DNA of 64,000 nt from Geovibrio thiophilus (GTDB taxonomy: Bacteria > Chrysiogenota > Deferribacteres > Deferribacterales > Geovibrionaceae). Each line of letters begins with the position of its first letter. Position 1 is the stretch's first letter. Below are positions 28,839 through 36,913 of this stretch, one piece after another. The position numbers and the translations under genes were made by a program. The stretch is taken from assembly GCF_004087915.1 (NCBI RefSeq), contig NZ_CP035108.1:310001-374000 (forward strand). The letters run 5' to 3'. The notes under the pieces were generated by a model. It saw only the letters and a program-made list of their open reading frames with translations. It was not told the origin of the DNA and made no database searches.

Positions 28839-28917
28839 TTTCATCAATCCGCGCGTCCTGCCGGATTGATGTATACACTCGCGGCAGGGTAAACCTGCCT
28901 TCGTTTCGCACGGCGCA
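28839..28917. repeat. 79-bp direct repeat, copy 1
   Basis: Nearly identical to 28987-29065, with one mismatch. It contains two hairpins: ATCAATCCG...CGGATTGAT and GGCAGG-GTAAA-CCTGCC. It abuts the aminotransferase start region. Confidence 0.93.
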
Positions 28918-28986
28918 GCCCCATCCATGGGGCTGTATTTATGTTATCCGGTATTAACGCCGGAAGATTCCTGATAGTTTTCTTAT
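28918..28986. other. Spacer between repeats with a GCCCC/GGGGC hairpin
   Basis: Contains CAGCCCC-ATCCAT-GGGGCTG (about 28916-28935) and a CCGG...CCGG pair. The 13-mer CTGATAGTTTTCT at 28971 recurs at 29182. Confidence 0.6.
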
Positions 28987-29065
28987 TTTCATCAATCCGC
29001 GCGTCCTGCCGGATTGATGTATACACTCGCGGCAGGGTAAACCTGCCTTCGTTTCACACGGCGCA
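28987..29065. repeat. 79-bp direct repeat, copy 2
   Basis: Second copy, 148 bp from the first, with a single G-to-A difference near the end. It has the same two internal hairpins. Confidence 0.93.
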
Positions 29066-29070
29066 AATAC

Positions 29071-29174
29071 TTTTTAAATCTCCCCCCGCCCCTCTTTCAT
29101 AAAGAGGGGTGTTCTGCCTTTGTCCGCAGCAGCTTCCCCCTTAGCAAAGGGGGACAGGAGGGGGATTTTAAAAT
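29071..29174. repeat. MITE-like nested-hairpin element
   Basis: Imperfect terminal inverted repeats of about 38 bp (TTTTTAAATCTCCCCCC... and ...GGAGGGGGATTTTAAAA) enclose about 25 bp. Each arm folds on itself: CCCCTCTTT-CAT-AAAGAGGGG (29089-29109) and CCCCCTT-AGCA-AAGGGGG (29136-29153). It encodes no protein. From 29175 to 29422 I see only a CTGCGCT...AGCGCAG inverted repeat and no gene. Confidence 0.7.
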
Positions 29175-29422
29175 CAGATAACTGATAGTTTTCTGATTCC
29201 CCGCCAGTCCGGCAGTGTCAATCTGCGCTGTAAGCCGGAGAATCCCCGAGCAAGCGCAGAAATATTGCCTGACTTTCCAACACCCAACCATACTACAGCA
29301 TAACATAATAGTCAATCAGACGTGTCCGCAGACAGATTCACTTGGCAAACTGTATGAAGGGGATATATATTTATCATATGCCCGTTATAATGGGGTTTGG
29401 TTTAAAGCTCAGGGAGGATGCT

Positions 29423-29662
29423 ATGCTTATCGAAATATTCTATGACGGCGAAACCGATAAAAAGACGCCTGAACTCGCGGAAGATATAAGATACCGTTAC
29501 GGCGCAAAGGTTGAGGTGCGTCTCATTGACACCTCCGAAGAGCCTGTACCGCCGAAATACGGAATAATAAATCCTCCCGTTGTGGTTCTCGGCGGAGACA
29601 GAATTATAAAAATAGAAGGACCGAATTCTCTGGAAAATATCGTCACGAAGGCGATTTTTTAG
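29423..29662 (+). CDS. Small thioredoxin-like-fold protein of unknown function
   Basis: A 79-residue protein from the ATG at 29423, which follows GGGAGGA. The frame is open to 29342 but without a ribosome site. It begins with a beta strand (LIEIFYDG) and later has NPPVVVLGGDRIIKIEG, a pattern reminiscent of thioredoxin/glutaredoxin-fold proteins with a cis-Pro before the third strand. There is no CxxC active site, so no redox role can be claimed. The next gene is 67 bp downstream on the same strand. Confidence 0.65.
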   Translation: MLIEIFYDGETDKKTPELAEDIRYRYGAKVEVRLIDTSEEPVPPKYGIINPPVVVLGGDRIIKIEGPNSLENIVTKAIF

Positions 29663-29729
29663 GAACAGTTGAAATAGGGGTCTCAAGAATTATGAGTTTC
29701 GGACGATTGTCCATTAGAGAGGTTTGCTG

Positions 29730-30716
29730 ATGGACAGTCTGCGCATTGATATGTCAAACATAAATCTAACCGGTTCAAAGTCTGCCGGAGCACCTGAAAT
29801 TCGTATTACCGGAACTGAGCGGAAAGAGCAGAGCACAGCAGACAGAATTGATTTATCCGGTGTTGCAAAAAAACTTTCCTCAGAAATCAATGCAGTGCGT
29901 AAAAGTGACCCTGCGCAGACTGTGCAGGATTCTTCCTCAGTTATTGACGCTGATTATATCAACAGCCTTATCGAACTCGGCAAATCCGTCGACAAAAAGG
30001 ATGAAAATATTGATGACCTTTCGTGGGGACTGACTGTGAAGCTCGGCATGGAGATGGGCATCAATGATGCTGACGTGCTGCGTGAGCTGAAAGTTTCCGA
30101 TGTTGACGCTTATTTTTATGAAGCATCATACAAAAAAGCCGGACTTGAAGCCGGAATGAAGACCTACGGCGAAGACGGCGGGGTGAAGATTTACGATACC
30201 CCTTCTGATATTTGGAAAGATATGTTCCTTACCGATGAAAACGGCGGCTTTATCAAGGACGATGAAGGCAATGCCGTGAGGAATGAAAGCTTCACTCAGG
30301 CACGCCTGAAGGTGCAGGGATTGAACATCACCAGCCAGATCATTCAGGGAGACACATGGGAACTAGGCGATTACAAAGGCAGGCTGGCGGACGCTCCCGC
30401 CGGACTGACCCAGAACCTGCTTCTTGCAGTTAAGAATAATGACCCGTTTATGTATCGTTATGCCCGTGAACATGCCACAGACAGAATGCCTGTATGGTCT
30501 GCCGAGACGACTGCCGGGATGAGTGACAGCGAAAAAACAGACTTTTATACCAAACAATTATCGCACTCGTACAGTCTTTTGAAGTCCTCTATGGTTAATG
30601 CCCCGTCAGTGGACAAGCAGATGGCGGAAATAGGCGAGCTGCTTAAGGACGCTGTATGGGAAAATGTAAAACCTGAAAACGGGTATATAAACCATTTTGT
30701 AGGCAGCAGAGGGTGA
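29730..30716 (+). CDS. Hypothetical protein, 328 residues
   Basis: I do not recognise a family. The ATG at 29730 follows GAGAGG; two codons upstream is another ATG. The protein is hydrophilic and has no signal peptide or membrane segment. The N-terminal 60 residues are Ser/Thr-rich with IDLSGVAKKLSSEI, a segment somewhat like the N-terminus of FlgM-type anti-sigma factors, but the rest does not match that family. The middle and C-terminal parts look globular and helical (ILKSSMVNAPSVDKQMAEIGELLKDAVWENV). It stands beside the decayed toxin-antitoxin locus and may belong to the same accessory patch. Confidence 0.7.
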   Translation: MDSLRIDMSNINLTGSKSAGAPEIRITGTERKEQSTADRIDLSGVAKKLSSEINAVRKSDPAQTVQDSSSVIDADYINSLIELGKSVDKKDENIDDLSWGLTVKLGMEMGINDADVLRELKVSDVDAYFYEASYKKAGLEAGMKTYGEDGGVKIYDTPSDIWKDMFLTDENGGFIKDDEGNAVRNESFTQARLKVQGLNITSQIIQGDTWELGDYKGRLADAPAGLTQNLLLAVKNNDPFMYRYAREHATDRMPVWSAETTAGMSDSEKTDFYTKQLSHSYSLLKSSMVNAPSVDKQMAEIGELLKDAVWENVKPENGYINHFVGSRG

Positions 30717-30760
30717 GATTCTTTGCCGAAGTTTTATAATTCGATGTAATAGATTGTAGA

Positions 30761-31122
30761 TTAAAGTTTATCTTCTGTTGAAGTATAAAGTTCTCTGACT
30801 TTGCGTTTCAGTTCGGGGATGAATTTCTTGATTACGCTTTCAACAATTTTAAGATCCACTCCCAGCTAATCGTGTGCGATAAAATTTCTTCAACCGGAAG
30901 AGCCCTTGGTTTCTGTTGAAAGATCGAATCTGTCAATAAGCTCAGGGTTGATTTTGCTTAATGTTTCTCCAATCTGATGGAGAGACATAAGGATTGCGGG
31001 TCTGCCTTCAACTTCGTCATCAAGTGCTGATTCTGTGCTTCCGTGCCTGATTATAATCTCTTCATATTAGAGATCATTTTTAGTATAAACTCAGCCCTCG
31101 CCGCATCTCCCTTAGTCGACAT
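30761..31122 (-). pseudogene. Decayed HepT (HEPN/DUF86) toxin gene
   Basis: Minus-strand fragments add up to a HepT-like HEPN protein. MSTKGDAARAEFILKMISN comes first, a one-base shift near 31068 follows, then EEIIIRHGSTESALDD...AILMSLHQIGETLSKI, and finally RNFIAHD-stop-LGVDLKIVESVIKKF in the same frame. Two in-frame stops interrupt it: TGA at 30890-30892 and TAG at 30866-30868. The TAG sits exactly at the Tyr codon of the HEPN RX4HXY motif. Its ATG at 31122 overlaps the antitoxin gene by 11 bp, the usual HepT-MntA order. Identification rests on the motif and gene pairing; it cannot make an intact protein as read. Confidence 0.75.
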
Positions 31123-31428
31123 ATTTCATATCCTTCAGAATATATTTTCTGCCGATCTCGTTGAGTGAATTTCTTGCGATCAGATCTACTTTATTGTTGA
31201 GAGCATTTTCAAGCTCAGAGCGTATTTCCGCAATGCGGCTGAAAGCGCCGAAGCCTCCGTTGCGGGCGGTAAATTCTTTCGGGTTATCAATTTCATAAAC
31301 AAGGTCAATATCACTCGCATAAGTATCGTCACCTCTTGCTGTGCTGCCGGTGCAGCCTATTATCATGAAGCCTTCTTCCCTGTATTTTTACTAAGTGTTT
31401 TCAGCCTGTTTAATGTTGCGGAATTCAT
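31112..31428 (-). pseudogene. Frameshifted MntA-type nucleotidyltransferase antitoxin
   Basis: From ATG 31428 the frame reads MNSATLNRLKTLSKN and then ends at a TGA near 31363. After a one-base change in the A-run around 31388-31392 the frame continues as REEGFMIIGCTGSTARGDDT...SDIDLVYEI to the stop at 31112. GSTARGDDTYASDID is the minimal-nucleotidyltransferase motif GSX10DXD. Adding one A restores about 105 residues. An 84-residue product from the internal ATG at 31366 could still be made, but it would lack the N-terminal helix. MntA normally AMPylates HepT on Tyr and neutralises it. Confidence 0.75.
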
Positions 31429-31432
31429 CTCT

Positions 31433-32785
31433 CTATTCCCCCAGTATGTCCTTAGCGGCGATAAGCCCTGATACGGATGCCTGAATTATTCCTCTGGTCA
31501 GTCCCGCGCCGTCGCCCACGCAGTAGAGGTTTTCAAGGTTGGCAGATCTCATTTTTCCGTCCACCTTGAGCCTTACGGAATAAAACTTAACCTCCACGCC
31601 GTAAAGGAGTGTGTTGGGATCGCTCATGCCGGGCATTACGGTATTCAGGCGTTCGATGGTCTCCGTCAGGTCGCTTATGTAACGGTAGGGGAGAACAAAC
31701 GAAAGGTCGCCGGGCATAGCGTCCGGAAGCGTGGGGTGAACAAAGTTTTTCTCAATGCGCTTCTTCGTTGAGCGTCTGCCTCTGGTGAGGTCGCCGTAGC
31801 GTTGGATAATGATATTGTCGCCGCCCGCAAGCATATTTGCCAGACGTGCTATGTATTCGCCGTATTTCAACGGCTCATCAAAGGGTTCGGTGAACTTGGT
31901 GGAGACCAGCAGGGCGAAGTTGGTATTGTCGCTCTTGCGGTTTTTGTAGCTGTGCCCGTTGACGGTGAGCAGGTTGTCTTTGTTGCGCTCGATCGCCACA
32001 AAGCCGCCGGGGTTTACGCAGAATGTGCGCACTTCGTCCTCAAAACCGTTGGTGTAGTATTTTATCTTAAATTCGTAAAGCTGGTTGGTGAAGTGATCCG
32101 TAACCGAACGGGGAACTTCAACCCTTACTCCTATGTCAACAGGGTTAAGATCGTAGCCGAGAGAGTATTTGCGGACTATCCCCTGCATCCAGCTGTTGCC
32201 GCTCCTGCCCACTGCGGCGATTATTTTGTCATATTCACGTTCAACGGTTTCGCCGTTTTCAGTTGTGCGCAGCCCTGTGACCCTGTCACCGTCCACAATG
32301 AGGTCAACCACTTCACTGTTGCAGTGTATTTTTATATGAGGCGACTGCCCGAACATTTCATACATTTTGCGGATGAAGAGCAGGCAGTTTTCCGTTCCGA
32401 GATGGCGTATTTTGGCGGGGTAGAGCTTAAGATTCTGTCTGCTGCATGAATACTCAAGATCCTTCACGGCTTCGTAGTTGCTTTTGGAATCCAGCTCAAG
32501 AACGCCGCTGACGTTTTTCCATATGTCGTCGGCCTCTTCTATGAGAACTTCCAGTTCTCTTTCGCTCATGTAGTCGGTCAGCCAGCCGCCGTACTCAGTT
32601 GTGAGTGTCAGTTTGCCGTCGGAGTATGTACCTGCTCCGCCGAAGCCGGACATTACTTCGTTGCGCTGTCTGCTGTGTATATCGTTTCCTTTTTCGTAAA
32701 GGTCAACCTGAATGCCCGTTTCCTTAAGAAAATGATAGGCGGCGGTTATGCCCGCGCTGCCTGCGCCTATGATGGCTATGCGCAT
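31433..32785 (-). CDS. FAD-dependent dehydrogenase (COG2509-type)
   Basis: A 450-residue flavoprotein with N-terminal Rossmann loop GAGSAGITAAYHF, a FAD motif near SGFGGAGTYSDGKL and the closing GDGAGLTRGIIQASVSGL typical of HI0933/COG2509-like proteins. Such proteins are soluble and of unclear substrate. The N-terminus begins directly at the dinucleotide fold. It lies 11 bp downstream of the phosphoesterase gene on the same strand. The family is clear but the reaction is not. Confidence 0.87.
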   Translation of the reverse strand: MRIAIIGAGSAGITAAYHFLKETGIQVDLYEKGNDIHSRQRNEVMSGFGGAGTYSDGKLTLTTEYGGWLTDYMSERELEVLIEEADDIWKNVSGVLELDSKSNYEAVKDLEYSCSRQNLKLYPAKIRHLGTENCLLFIRKMYEMFGQSPHIKIHCNSEVVDLIVDGDRVTGLRTTENGETVEREYDKIIAAVGRSGNSWMQGIVRKYSLGYDLNPVDIGVRVEVPRSVTDHFTNQLYEFKIKYYTNGFEDEVRTFCVNPGGFVAIERNKDNLLTVNGHSYKNRKSDNTNFALLVSTKFTEPFDEPLKYGEYIARLANMLAGGDNIIIQRYGDLTRGRRSTKKRIEKNFVHPTLPDAMPGDLSFVLPYRYISDLTETIERLNTVMPGMSDPNTLLYGVEVKFYSVRLKVDGKMRSANLENLYCVGDGAGLTRGIIQASVSGLIAAKDILGE

Positions 32786-32796
32786 TGTGTCTGCTC

Positions 32797-33279
32797 CTAG
32801 ATCTGTTTTATCTCCGCCCTGAATCTGCCGTGTTCTATGAACAGGAGGGCGTATGTTCCCTGCGGCTGGTATCTGTTTGCCGTGGGGCTGCCGGGGTTGA
32901 GGAAATAGACATCGCCGATTTTACCCCAAAAAGGCTTATGGGTATGCCCGTATACTATTATATCAGCGCCGTCAAATTCGTAAAGGAGTCTGTTCTCAAG
33001 CCCGAAGGGGCTTCCCTCCCCGTGGATGAGCCCGATTGCCACCCCGTCGAACTGAAGCATCCTTTTAGAGGGCAGAAGCTCCTCCGTTACCATGGAGTCC
33101 ATGTTTCCGCGTACTGCGTATGTGGATGGATTTATGCCTCTCAGCTCTGATATGAGGGTAAGTCCGATTATGTCCCCTGCGTGCAGAACAGCATCTGCCG
33201 CCTTTGCTTCTGCCAGAACTGAGGCGGGGAGTTTTTCTATTGAATCGGAGTGGGTATCGGATATAATTAAAACTCTCAT
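32797..33279 (-). CDS. YfcE-like metallophosphodiesterase
   Basis: A 160-residue calcineurin-like phosphoesterase with the complete metal set: ISDTHSD, HAGDIIG, VRGNMD, LIHGEGS and YGHTHKPF. Length and motifs match YfcE/MJ0936-type cyclic or nucleotide phosphodiesterases; the natural substrate is unknown. ATG 33279 is followed 11 bp later by the FAD dehydrogenase on the same transcript. The plus-strand cca-like gene starts divergently 73 bp away. Confidence 0.92.
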   Translation of the reverse strand: MRVLIISDTHSDSIEKLPASVLAEAKAADAVLHAGDIIGLTLISELRGINPSTYAVRGNMDSMVTEELLPSKRMLQFDGVAIGLIHGEGSPFGLENRLLYEFDGADIIVYGHTHKPFWGKIGDVYFLNPGSPTANRYQPQGTYALLFIEHGRFRAEIKQI

Positions 33280-33352
33280 ACGGGTATAAGTTTATTTTAA
33301 TTATACCCCTTTCGTCAATAAATAACGGCTCCGTGCCGTTTGGGAAGGTATT

Positions 33353-34537
33353 TTGCTTTTAAAGCCCGATCTCAAAAAGATTCCGTTCATTGATAAAATT
33401 GCTCAGACCGCTTCCGAACAGGGGACAGAGATATTCTTCGTCGGCGGCTGCGTGCGTGACATGCTCCTTGAGAGGCATATTAAAGACATAGATATGGTTC
33501 CCTTCGGCACAGACTATGAGAAGTTCGCTTTTCGTCTGGCTAAGAGGCTGCGGGCGGCTGCGGTATCCTTCAAGGATAATGTGCGTCTCGCCCGGGGAGG
33601 ACTGGAGTTCGACGTTTCCGCACCCAGAGGAGCGGATATTTATGAAGATCTCTCAAAGAGAGACTTCACAGTAAATAATCTTGCTCTGTCAACAGGCGGA
33701 GAGGTGATAGGCGATGACGCGGACATACGTGCTGGATTGATCCGTATCGTGCATGAGAGTGCGTTTGATGATGATCCGCTTCGTGTTCTGCGTATGTACA
33801 GGTTCGCCTCACAGCTCGGGTTTGAGATAGACGGACACACGGCGGAGCTGGCGGCTGCTAAAGCACATATGCTGAATACTGTTGCCGCCGAACGCATATT
33901 CGCAGAGATGCAGAAGCTTGCCGAAGGAGCGCACGCAGCGTCTGTTCTCACTAAGCTTGTGAAGGACGGCGTTCTCCGCTTGTTCTCTGATACCTCAGCC
34001 GTTGAGGAAGCCCGCCTGCTTAAGGCTCTGGAAGGTATGGCGGCGGATGATCTGTTCGTAAAGACAAGCGCCTTCATATACGGCTTCCGGAATGAGGCTC
34101 TTAAGGTGATGGACAGACAGTGTTATCCGGTGAAGCTTGCCAAGCGTGCGGCAAATACGGCAAGCGCTTATTCAATGCTTGAATCTATGCAGGATTACAG
34201 CGTGGATAACCTTATGAAATACATCTATACTTATAAAGAGGACTGGATTTTAGGCGCTGATATGTTTACCGCAGTTAACGGCGGCAGCGGACTTAAGCCG
34301 AAGCTGAACACCGCCTTCGCCCTCATGCGGTTTGATAATGAGAGCCTCATAGACGGCAAAGCACTGTCGGAAATGGGTGTGCCCGCCGGAAAGCTGATGG
34401 GAGAGATAATAAGGGACGCTTCCTTCCGCCTCGTGAGCGGCAGGCTGAAAGACAAAGAAGATGCTGAGAATTATATAAAAAATACTTACGGAGAGCGGAT
34501 AGATGAAGCTGCTGAGATTCAGAACAGGAAAGGTTGA
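33353..34537 (+). CDS. cca: tRNA nucleotidyltransferase / poly(A) polymerase family protein
   Basis: A 394-residue class II enzyme. The head domain has GGCVRDMLLERHIKDIDMV (metal Asp pair DID), RRDFTVNN-like KRDFTVNNLAL and DDPLRVLRMYRFASQLGF. The neck and tail are helical. It adds C and A residues to tRNA 3' ends; it could be the full CCA enzyme or one half of a split CC-/A-adding pair. Translation probably starts at a TTG (33353) behind GGAAGG; I find no in-frame ATG nearby. It is the first gene of an overlapping cluster with FAH, cysteine-cluster and coaE genes. The four tRNAs in this window lack encoded CCA, so such an enzyme is needed. Confidence 0.87.
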   Translation: MLLKPDLKKIPFIDKIAQTASEQGTEIFFVGGCVRDMLLERHIKDIDMVPFGTDYEKFAFRLAKRLRAAAVSFKDNVRLARGGLEFDVSAPRGADIYEDLSKRDFTVNNLALSTGGEVIGDDADIRAGLIRIVHESAFDDDPLRVLRMYRFASQLGFEIDGHTAELAAAKAHMLNTVAAERIFAEMQKLAEGAHAASVLTKLVKDGVLRLFSDTSAVEEARLLKALEGMAADDLFVKTSAFIYGFRNEALKVMDRQCYPVKLAKRAANTASAYSMLESMQDYSVDNLMKYIYTYKEDWILGADMFTAVNGGSGLKPKLNTAFALMRFDNESLIDGKALSEMGVPAGKLMGEIIRDASFRLVSGRLKDKEDAENYIKNTYGERIDEAAEIQNRKG

Positions 34538-35261
34538 GAAAAAAGGAGCGCTTATCGACGGCAGAATCAGGCGCATTCAGGGTTCTATGTTTGAGGATTT
34601 CGTTGTGACCACTGAAACATATGAGCTTGGTGAGGTTGAGATCCTGCCTCCCGTGCTTCCCTCCAAGATTGTCTGCGTTGCGAGAAATTATGCCGCACAC
34701 GCAAAAGAGCTGGGGAACGATGTCCCTACGACTCCGCTGATATTCATAAAACCTTCCACCTGTCTCTCTGCGCATGAGGGGGACGTCATTTATCCTCCCT
34801 CTTCAAGGCAGGTGGATTATGAGGGTGAGCTTGCCGTGGTTATCGGCAGGCATTGTAAGAATGTAAAACCCGAAAAGGCGGAGGAGTATATCCTCGGTTA
34901 TACAATAATGAACGATTTCACCGCCAGAGATATTCAGAAGGAAGAAAACAAATTCACCCGTGCGAAATGCTTCGATACCTTCGCGCCCTTAGGTCCGGTT
35001 ATTGAGACCGATTTCAAATGGCGGGGAATCTCCGTGAAAACAAGGGTAAACGGCGAAACGAAGCAGGACGGGACAACGGACATGATGATATTTGATATTC
35101 CGACACTCATATCATTTATTTCGGGAGTGATGACCCTTCTCCCCGGCGATGTGATCGCCACGGGTACACCCCCGGGCGTGGGAGCTGTCAGGATCGGCGA
35201 CATTGTCGAGGTTGAGGTGGAAAACATAGGCATACTGCGTAATTATGTGCGGGAAGCCTGA
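34503..35261 (+). CDS. Fumarylacetoacetate hydrolase family protein (YcgM-like)
   Basis: A 252-residue metal-dependent hydrolase/isomerase. The metal site Glu and Asp cluster appears in DYEGELAVVIG, GYTIMNDFTARD, FAPLGPVI and GDVIATGTPPGVG. Members hydrolyse acylpyruvates or tautomerise oxaloacetate. The first ATG overlaps the cca-like gene by 35 bp, and the gene overlaps the next one by 17 bp, so translation is probably coupled. There is no aromatic degradation operon nearby, which favours a house-cleaning role such as oxaloacetate tautomerase. Confidence 0.9.
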   Translation: MKLLRFRTGKVEKKGALIDGRIRRIQGSMFEDFVVTTETYELGEVEILPPVLPSKIVCVARNYAAHAKELGNDVPTTPLIFIKPSTCLSAHEGDVIYPPSSRQVDYEGELAVVIGRHCKNVKPEKAEEYILGYTIMNDFTARDIQKEENKFTRAKCFDTFAPLGPVIETDFKWRGISVKTRVNGETKQDGTTDMMIFDIPTLISFISGVMTLLPGDVIATGTPPGVGAVRIGDIVEVEVENIGILRNYVREA

Positions 35262-35496
35262 TAACAAAATAGAGTGCGTAATGTGCGGCGCATGCTGCAT
35301 CGCCTTTGACATAAGCGTGCTGGGCAAAAAAGCGGGTGAGCCCTGTGCGCATCTCACGGCAGGCAGACAATGCGGCATATACGAAAACAGACCGTGGGGA
35401 TGCAGGGGCTATAGGCCGGACGAACTCTGCGTTCTGTTCTCCTCCCTTTCGGAGGAGGACAAGGTGCGCCTTCTGCGGAAAATATACGGAGTTTAA
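35245..35496 (+). CDS. YkgJ-type cysteine-cluster protein
   Basis: An 83-residue protein with CVMCGACC, PCAHLTAGRQCGIYENRPWGCRGY and a final Cys. This is the CxxCxxCC...C...C...C pattern of the zinc/iron-chelating YkgJ (CxxCxxCC) family, function unknown. It overlaps the FAH gene by 17 bp and ends 2 bp before coaE. Family assignment is by Cys pattern only. Confidence 0.8.
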   Translation: MCGKPDNKIECVMCGACCIAFDISVLGKKAGEPCAHLTAGRQCGIYENRPWGCRGYRPDELCVLFSSLSEEDKVRLLRKIYGV

Positions 35497-35498
35497 TT

Positions 35499-36119
35499 AT
35501 GTATCTTGGACTTACAGGAAACATAGCCGGCGGGAAAACCACAGTCGCCAAGATGTTCGAGCGTCTGGGCTGTTACACTGTTGATACGGATATACTCAGC
35601 CGCAGGGTGATGGCGCCGGGCGGGCTGGCTTATCCTATGGTGGTGGACGCTTTCGGTGTGGACGTTGTGGATAACGAAGGGAACATCGACAGAACGGCGC
35701 TGCGGAAGATTGTTTTTAATGATGATGCCGCCCGTAAAAGGTTGGAAGGAATAGTTCATCCGGCTATTCTGAAAACGGAAGCCAAGCTTGTGGGCGAAAT
35801 AAAAGGGAAGGATGACAGGGCGATCATCCTCACACAGGCGGCTCTCTGTGTGGAAACCGGGGCATACACCCGCTTTGACGGGCTGATTGTTGTTTACTGC
35901 GAGCCTGAGGAACAGCTCAGAAGGCTGATGAACCGTGATAATATCACAAGGGAAGAAGCGGAGAAAATTATCCGCACCCAGATGCCCATAGATGAAAAGC
36001 TGAAATACGCTGATTTTGTTGTGAATAATTCCGGTACTCAGGAAGAGACTGAAAAAGACGTTAAGCGGGTCTTTGATCTGATTATTTTAATGAAACAGGC
36101 AATGCGCCAGAAAAGCTGA
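35499..36119 (+). CDS. coaE: Dephospho-CoA kinase
   Basis: A 206-residue P-loop kinase for the last step of CoA synthesis. Walker A GNIAGGKTTVA, CoA-binding DTDILSRRVMAPG, IDRTALRKIVFND and HPAI are all seen. The ATG 35499 has GGAG upstream and directly follows the cysteine-cluster gene. Length is normal. A hairpin CAGCCCC-AAGGAA-GGGGCTG lies just after the stop (36121-36140) without a T-run. Confidence 0.95.
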   Translation: MYLGLTGNIAGGKTTVAKMFERLGCYTVDTDILSRRVMAPGGLAYPMVVDAFGVDVVDNEGNIDRTALRKIVFNDDAARKRLEGIVHPAILKTEAKLVGEIKGKDDRAIILTQAALCVETGAYTRFDGLIVVYCEPEEQLRRLMNRDNITREEAEKIIRTQMPIDEKLKYADFVVNNSGTQEETEKDVKRVFDLIILMKQAMRQKS

Positions 36120-36151
36120 ACAGCCCCAAGGAAGGGGCTGCGCCGTGCAAC

Positions 36152-36340
36152 CTAATCACATTCAACCGTAATTGCGTTGACTGGACAAACTGCAACACAT
36201 TTTTCACAGCATAAACAGTCATTCTCTGGAAAAGCAAAAGGAGAACCGCTACTGTTCATCTTAATGATCTCTTGAGGACACACAGGAACACATTTGCCGC
36301 ATCGCGTACATTTTACATAGTTAAAATTTACTCTTGGCAT
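36152..36340 (-). CDS. Ferredoxin, 2x[4Fe-4S]
   Basis: A 62-residue ferredoxin with CTRCGKCVPVCP and CLCCEKCVAVCP, each binding one [4Fe-4S] cluster. It starts 1 bp after the stop of the exported protein gene on the same strand, so the two share a message. This patch is more AT-rich than its neighbours. Confidence 0.9.
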   Translation of the reverse strand: MPRVNFNYVKCTRCGKCVPVCPQEIIKMNSSGSPFAFPENDCLCCEKCVAVCPVNAITVECD

Positions 36341-36341
36341 A

Positions 36342-36818
36342 TCAGAACTTTAAATCAAGATTAGAGTTATCATCGGTTTCACTCACTACTGATGAGTAAT
36401 CAACTTTTGTTCTGTCGTATCTTAATTTTCCTTCAAACATTTCCACATATTTTTCACTGCCCGGACCGAACGGCTCTTTCACAGAGACGCTGAATCTATA
36501 ATGCAGATAATCACCGTAAATGTAGGAGCCGATGAAAAACCATGTTTTGTATTTTCCGTCAGCATCTTTCTGATGGTCATCGCCTATTTGTCCGCTGATG
36601 ATTATTCGGGCATCCTCAGGATATTTCTTGGCAATTTCCATTATTATGTCGGCAAAAAGCATGTCCTGAATGAGCCTTTTGCTTGTGTTATTATCGATAT
36701 TTTCAAGCATGTTAGTGCTGTTCGGCTTCATGCCCATTTTTTTTACGAAGCTCAAATCCTCGGCAGTAGCAGGGAGGGCGATGTATACAAATAAAAGTAA
36801 AGTAAAAAAGAATCTCAT
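36342..36818 (-). CDS. Exported hypothetical protein
   Basis: A 158-residue protein with a clear signal peptide (MRFFFTLLLFVYIALPATA) and a mixed alpha/beta mature part including ARIIISGQIGDD and TWFFIGSYIYGDY. I do not recognise the family. The start at 36818 follows GGAGG. It is cotranscribed with the downstream ferredoxin. Confidence 0.7.
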   Translation of the reverse strand: MRFFFTLLLFVYIALPATAEDLSFVKKMGMKPNSTNMLENIDNNTSKRLIQDMLFADIIMEIAKKYPEDARIIISGQIGDDHQKDADGKYKTWFFIGSYIYGDYLHYRFSVSVKEPFGPGSEKYVEMFEGKLRYDRTKVDYSSVVSETDDNSNLDLKF

Positions 36819-36913
36819 TTTAACCTCCGCTCAATATGCAATTGTAAATGATTATCTTTTCGGTGTCAATGGATGGAAGAGATATTGTTTTATGGTTCTA
36901 ATAGAGTTTGTTT

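Noticed and set aside
27799-28869. A 356-codon open frame on the plus strand across the aminotransferase
   Set aside because: Antisense shadow of a gene with clear class V aminotransferase motifs; no family pattern of its own.
28821-28911. Extended N-terminus of the aminotransferase
   Set aside because: The extra 30 codons come from the 79-bp intergenic repeat, and the internal ATG at 28821 has the GAGG site and the family N-terminus.
28839-29065. CRISPR array or riboswitch
   Set aside because: Only two repeat copies, too long and with internal hairpins; no regular spacers, no cas genes, and no known riboswitch core.
31802-32449. A 215-codon frame opposite the FAD dehydrogenase
   Set aside because: Antisense shadow; the minus strand carries the complete flavoprotein motifs.
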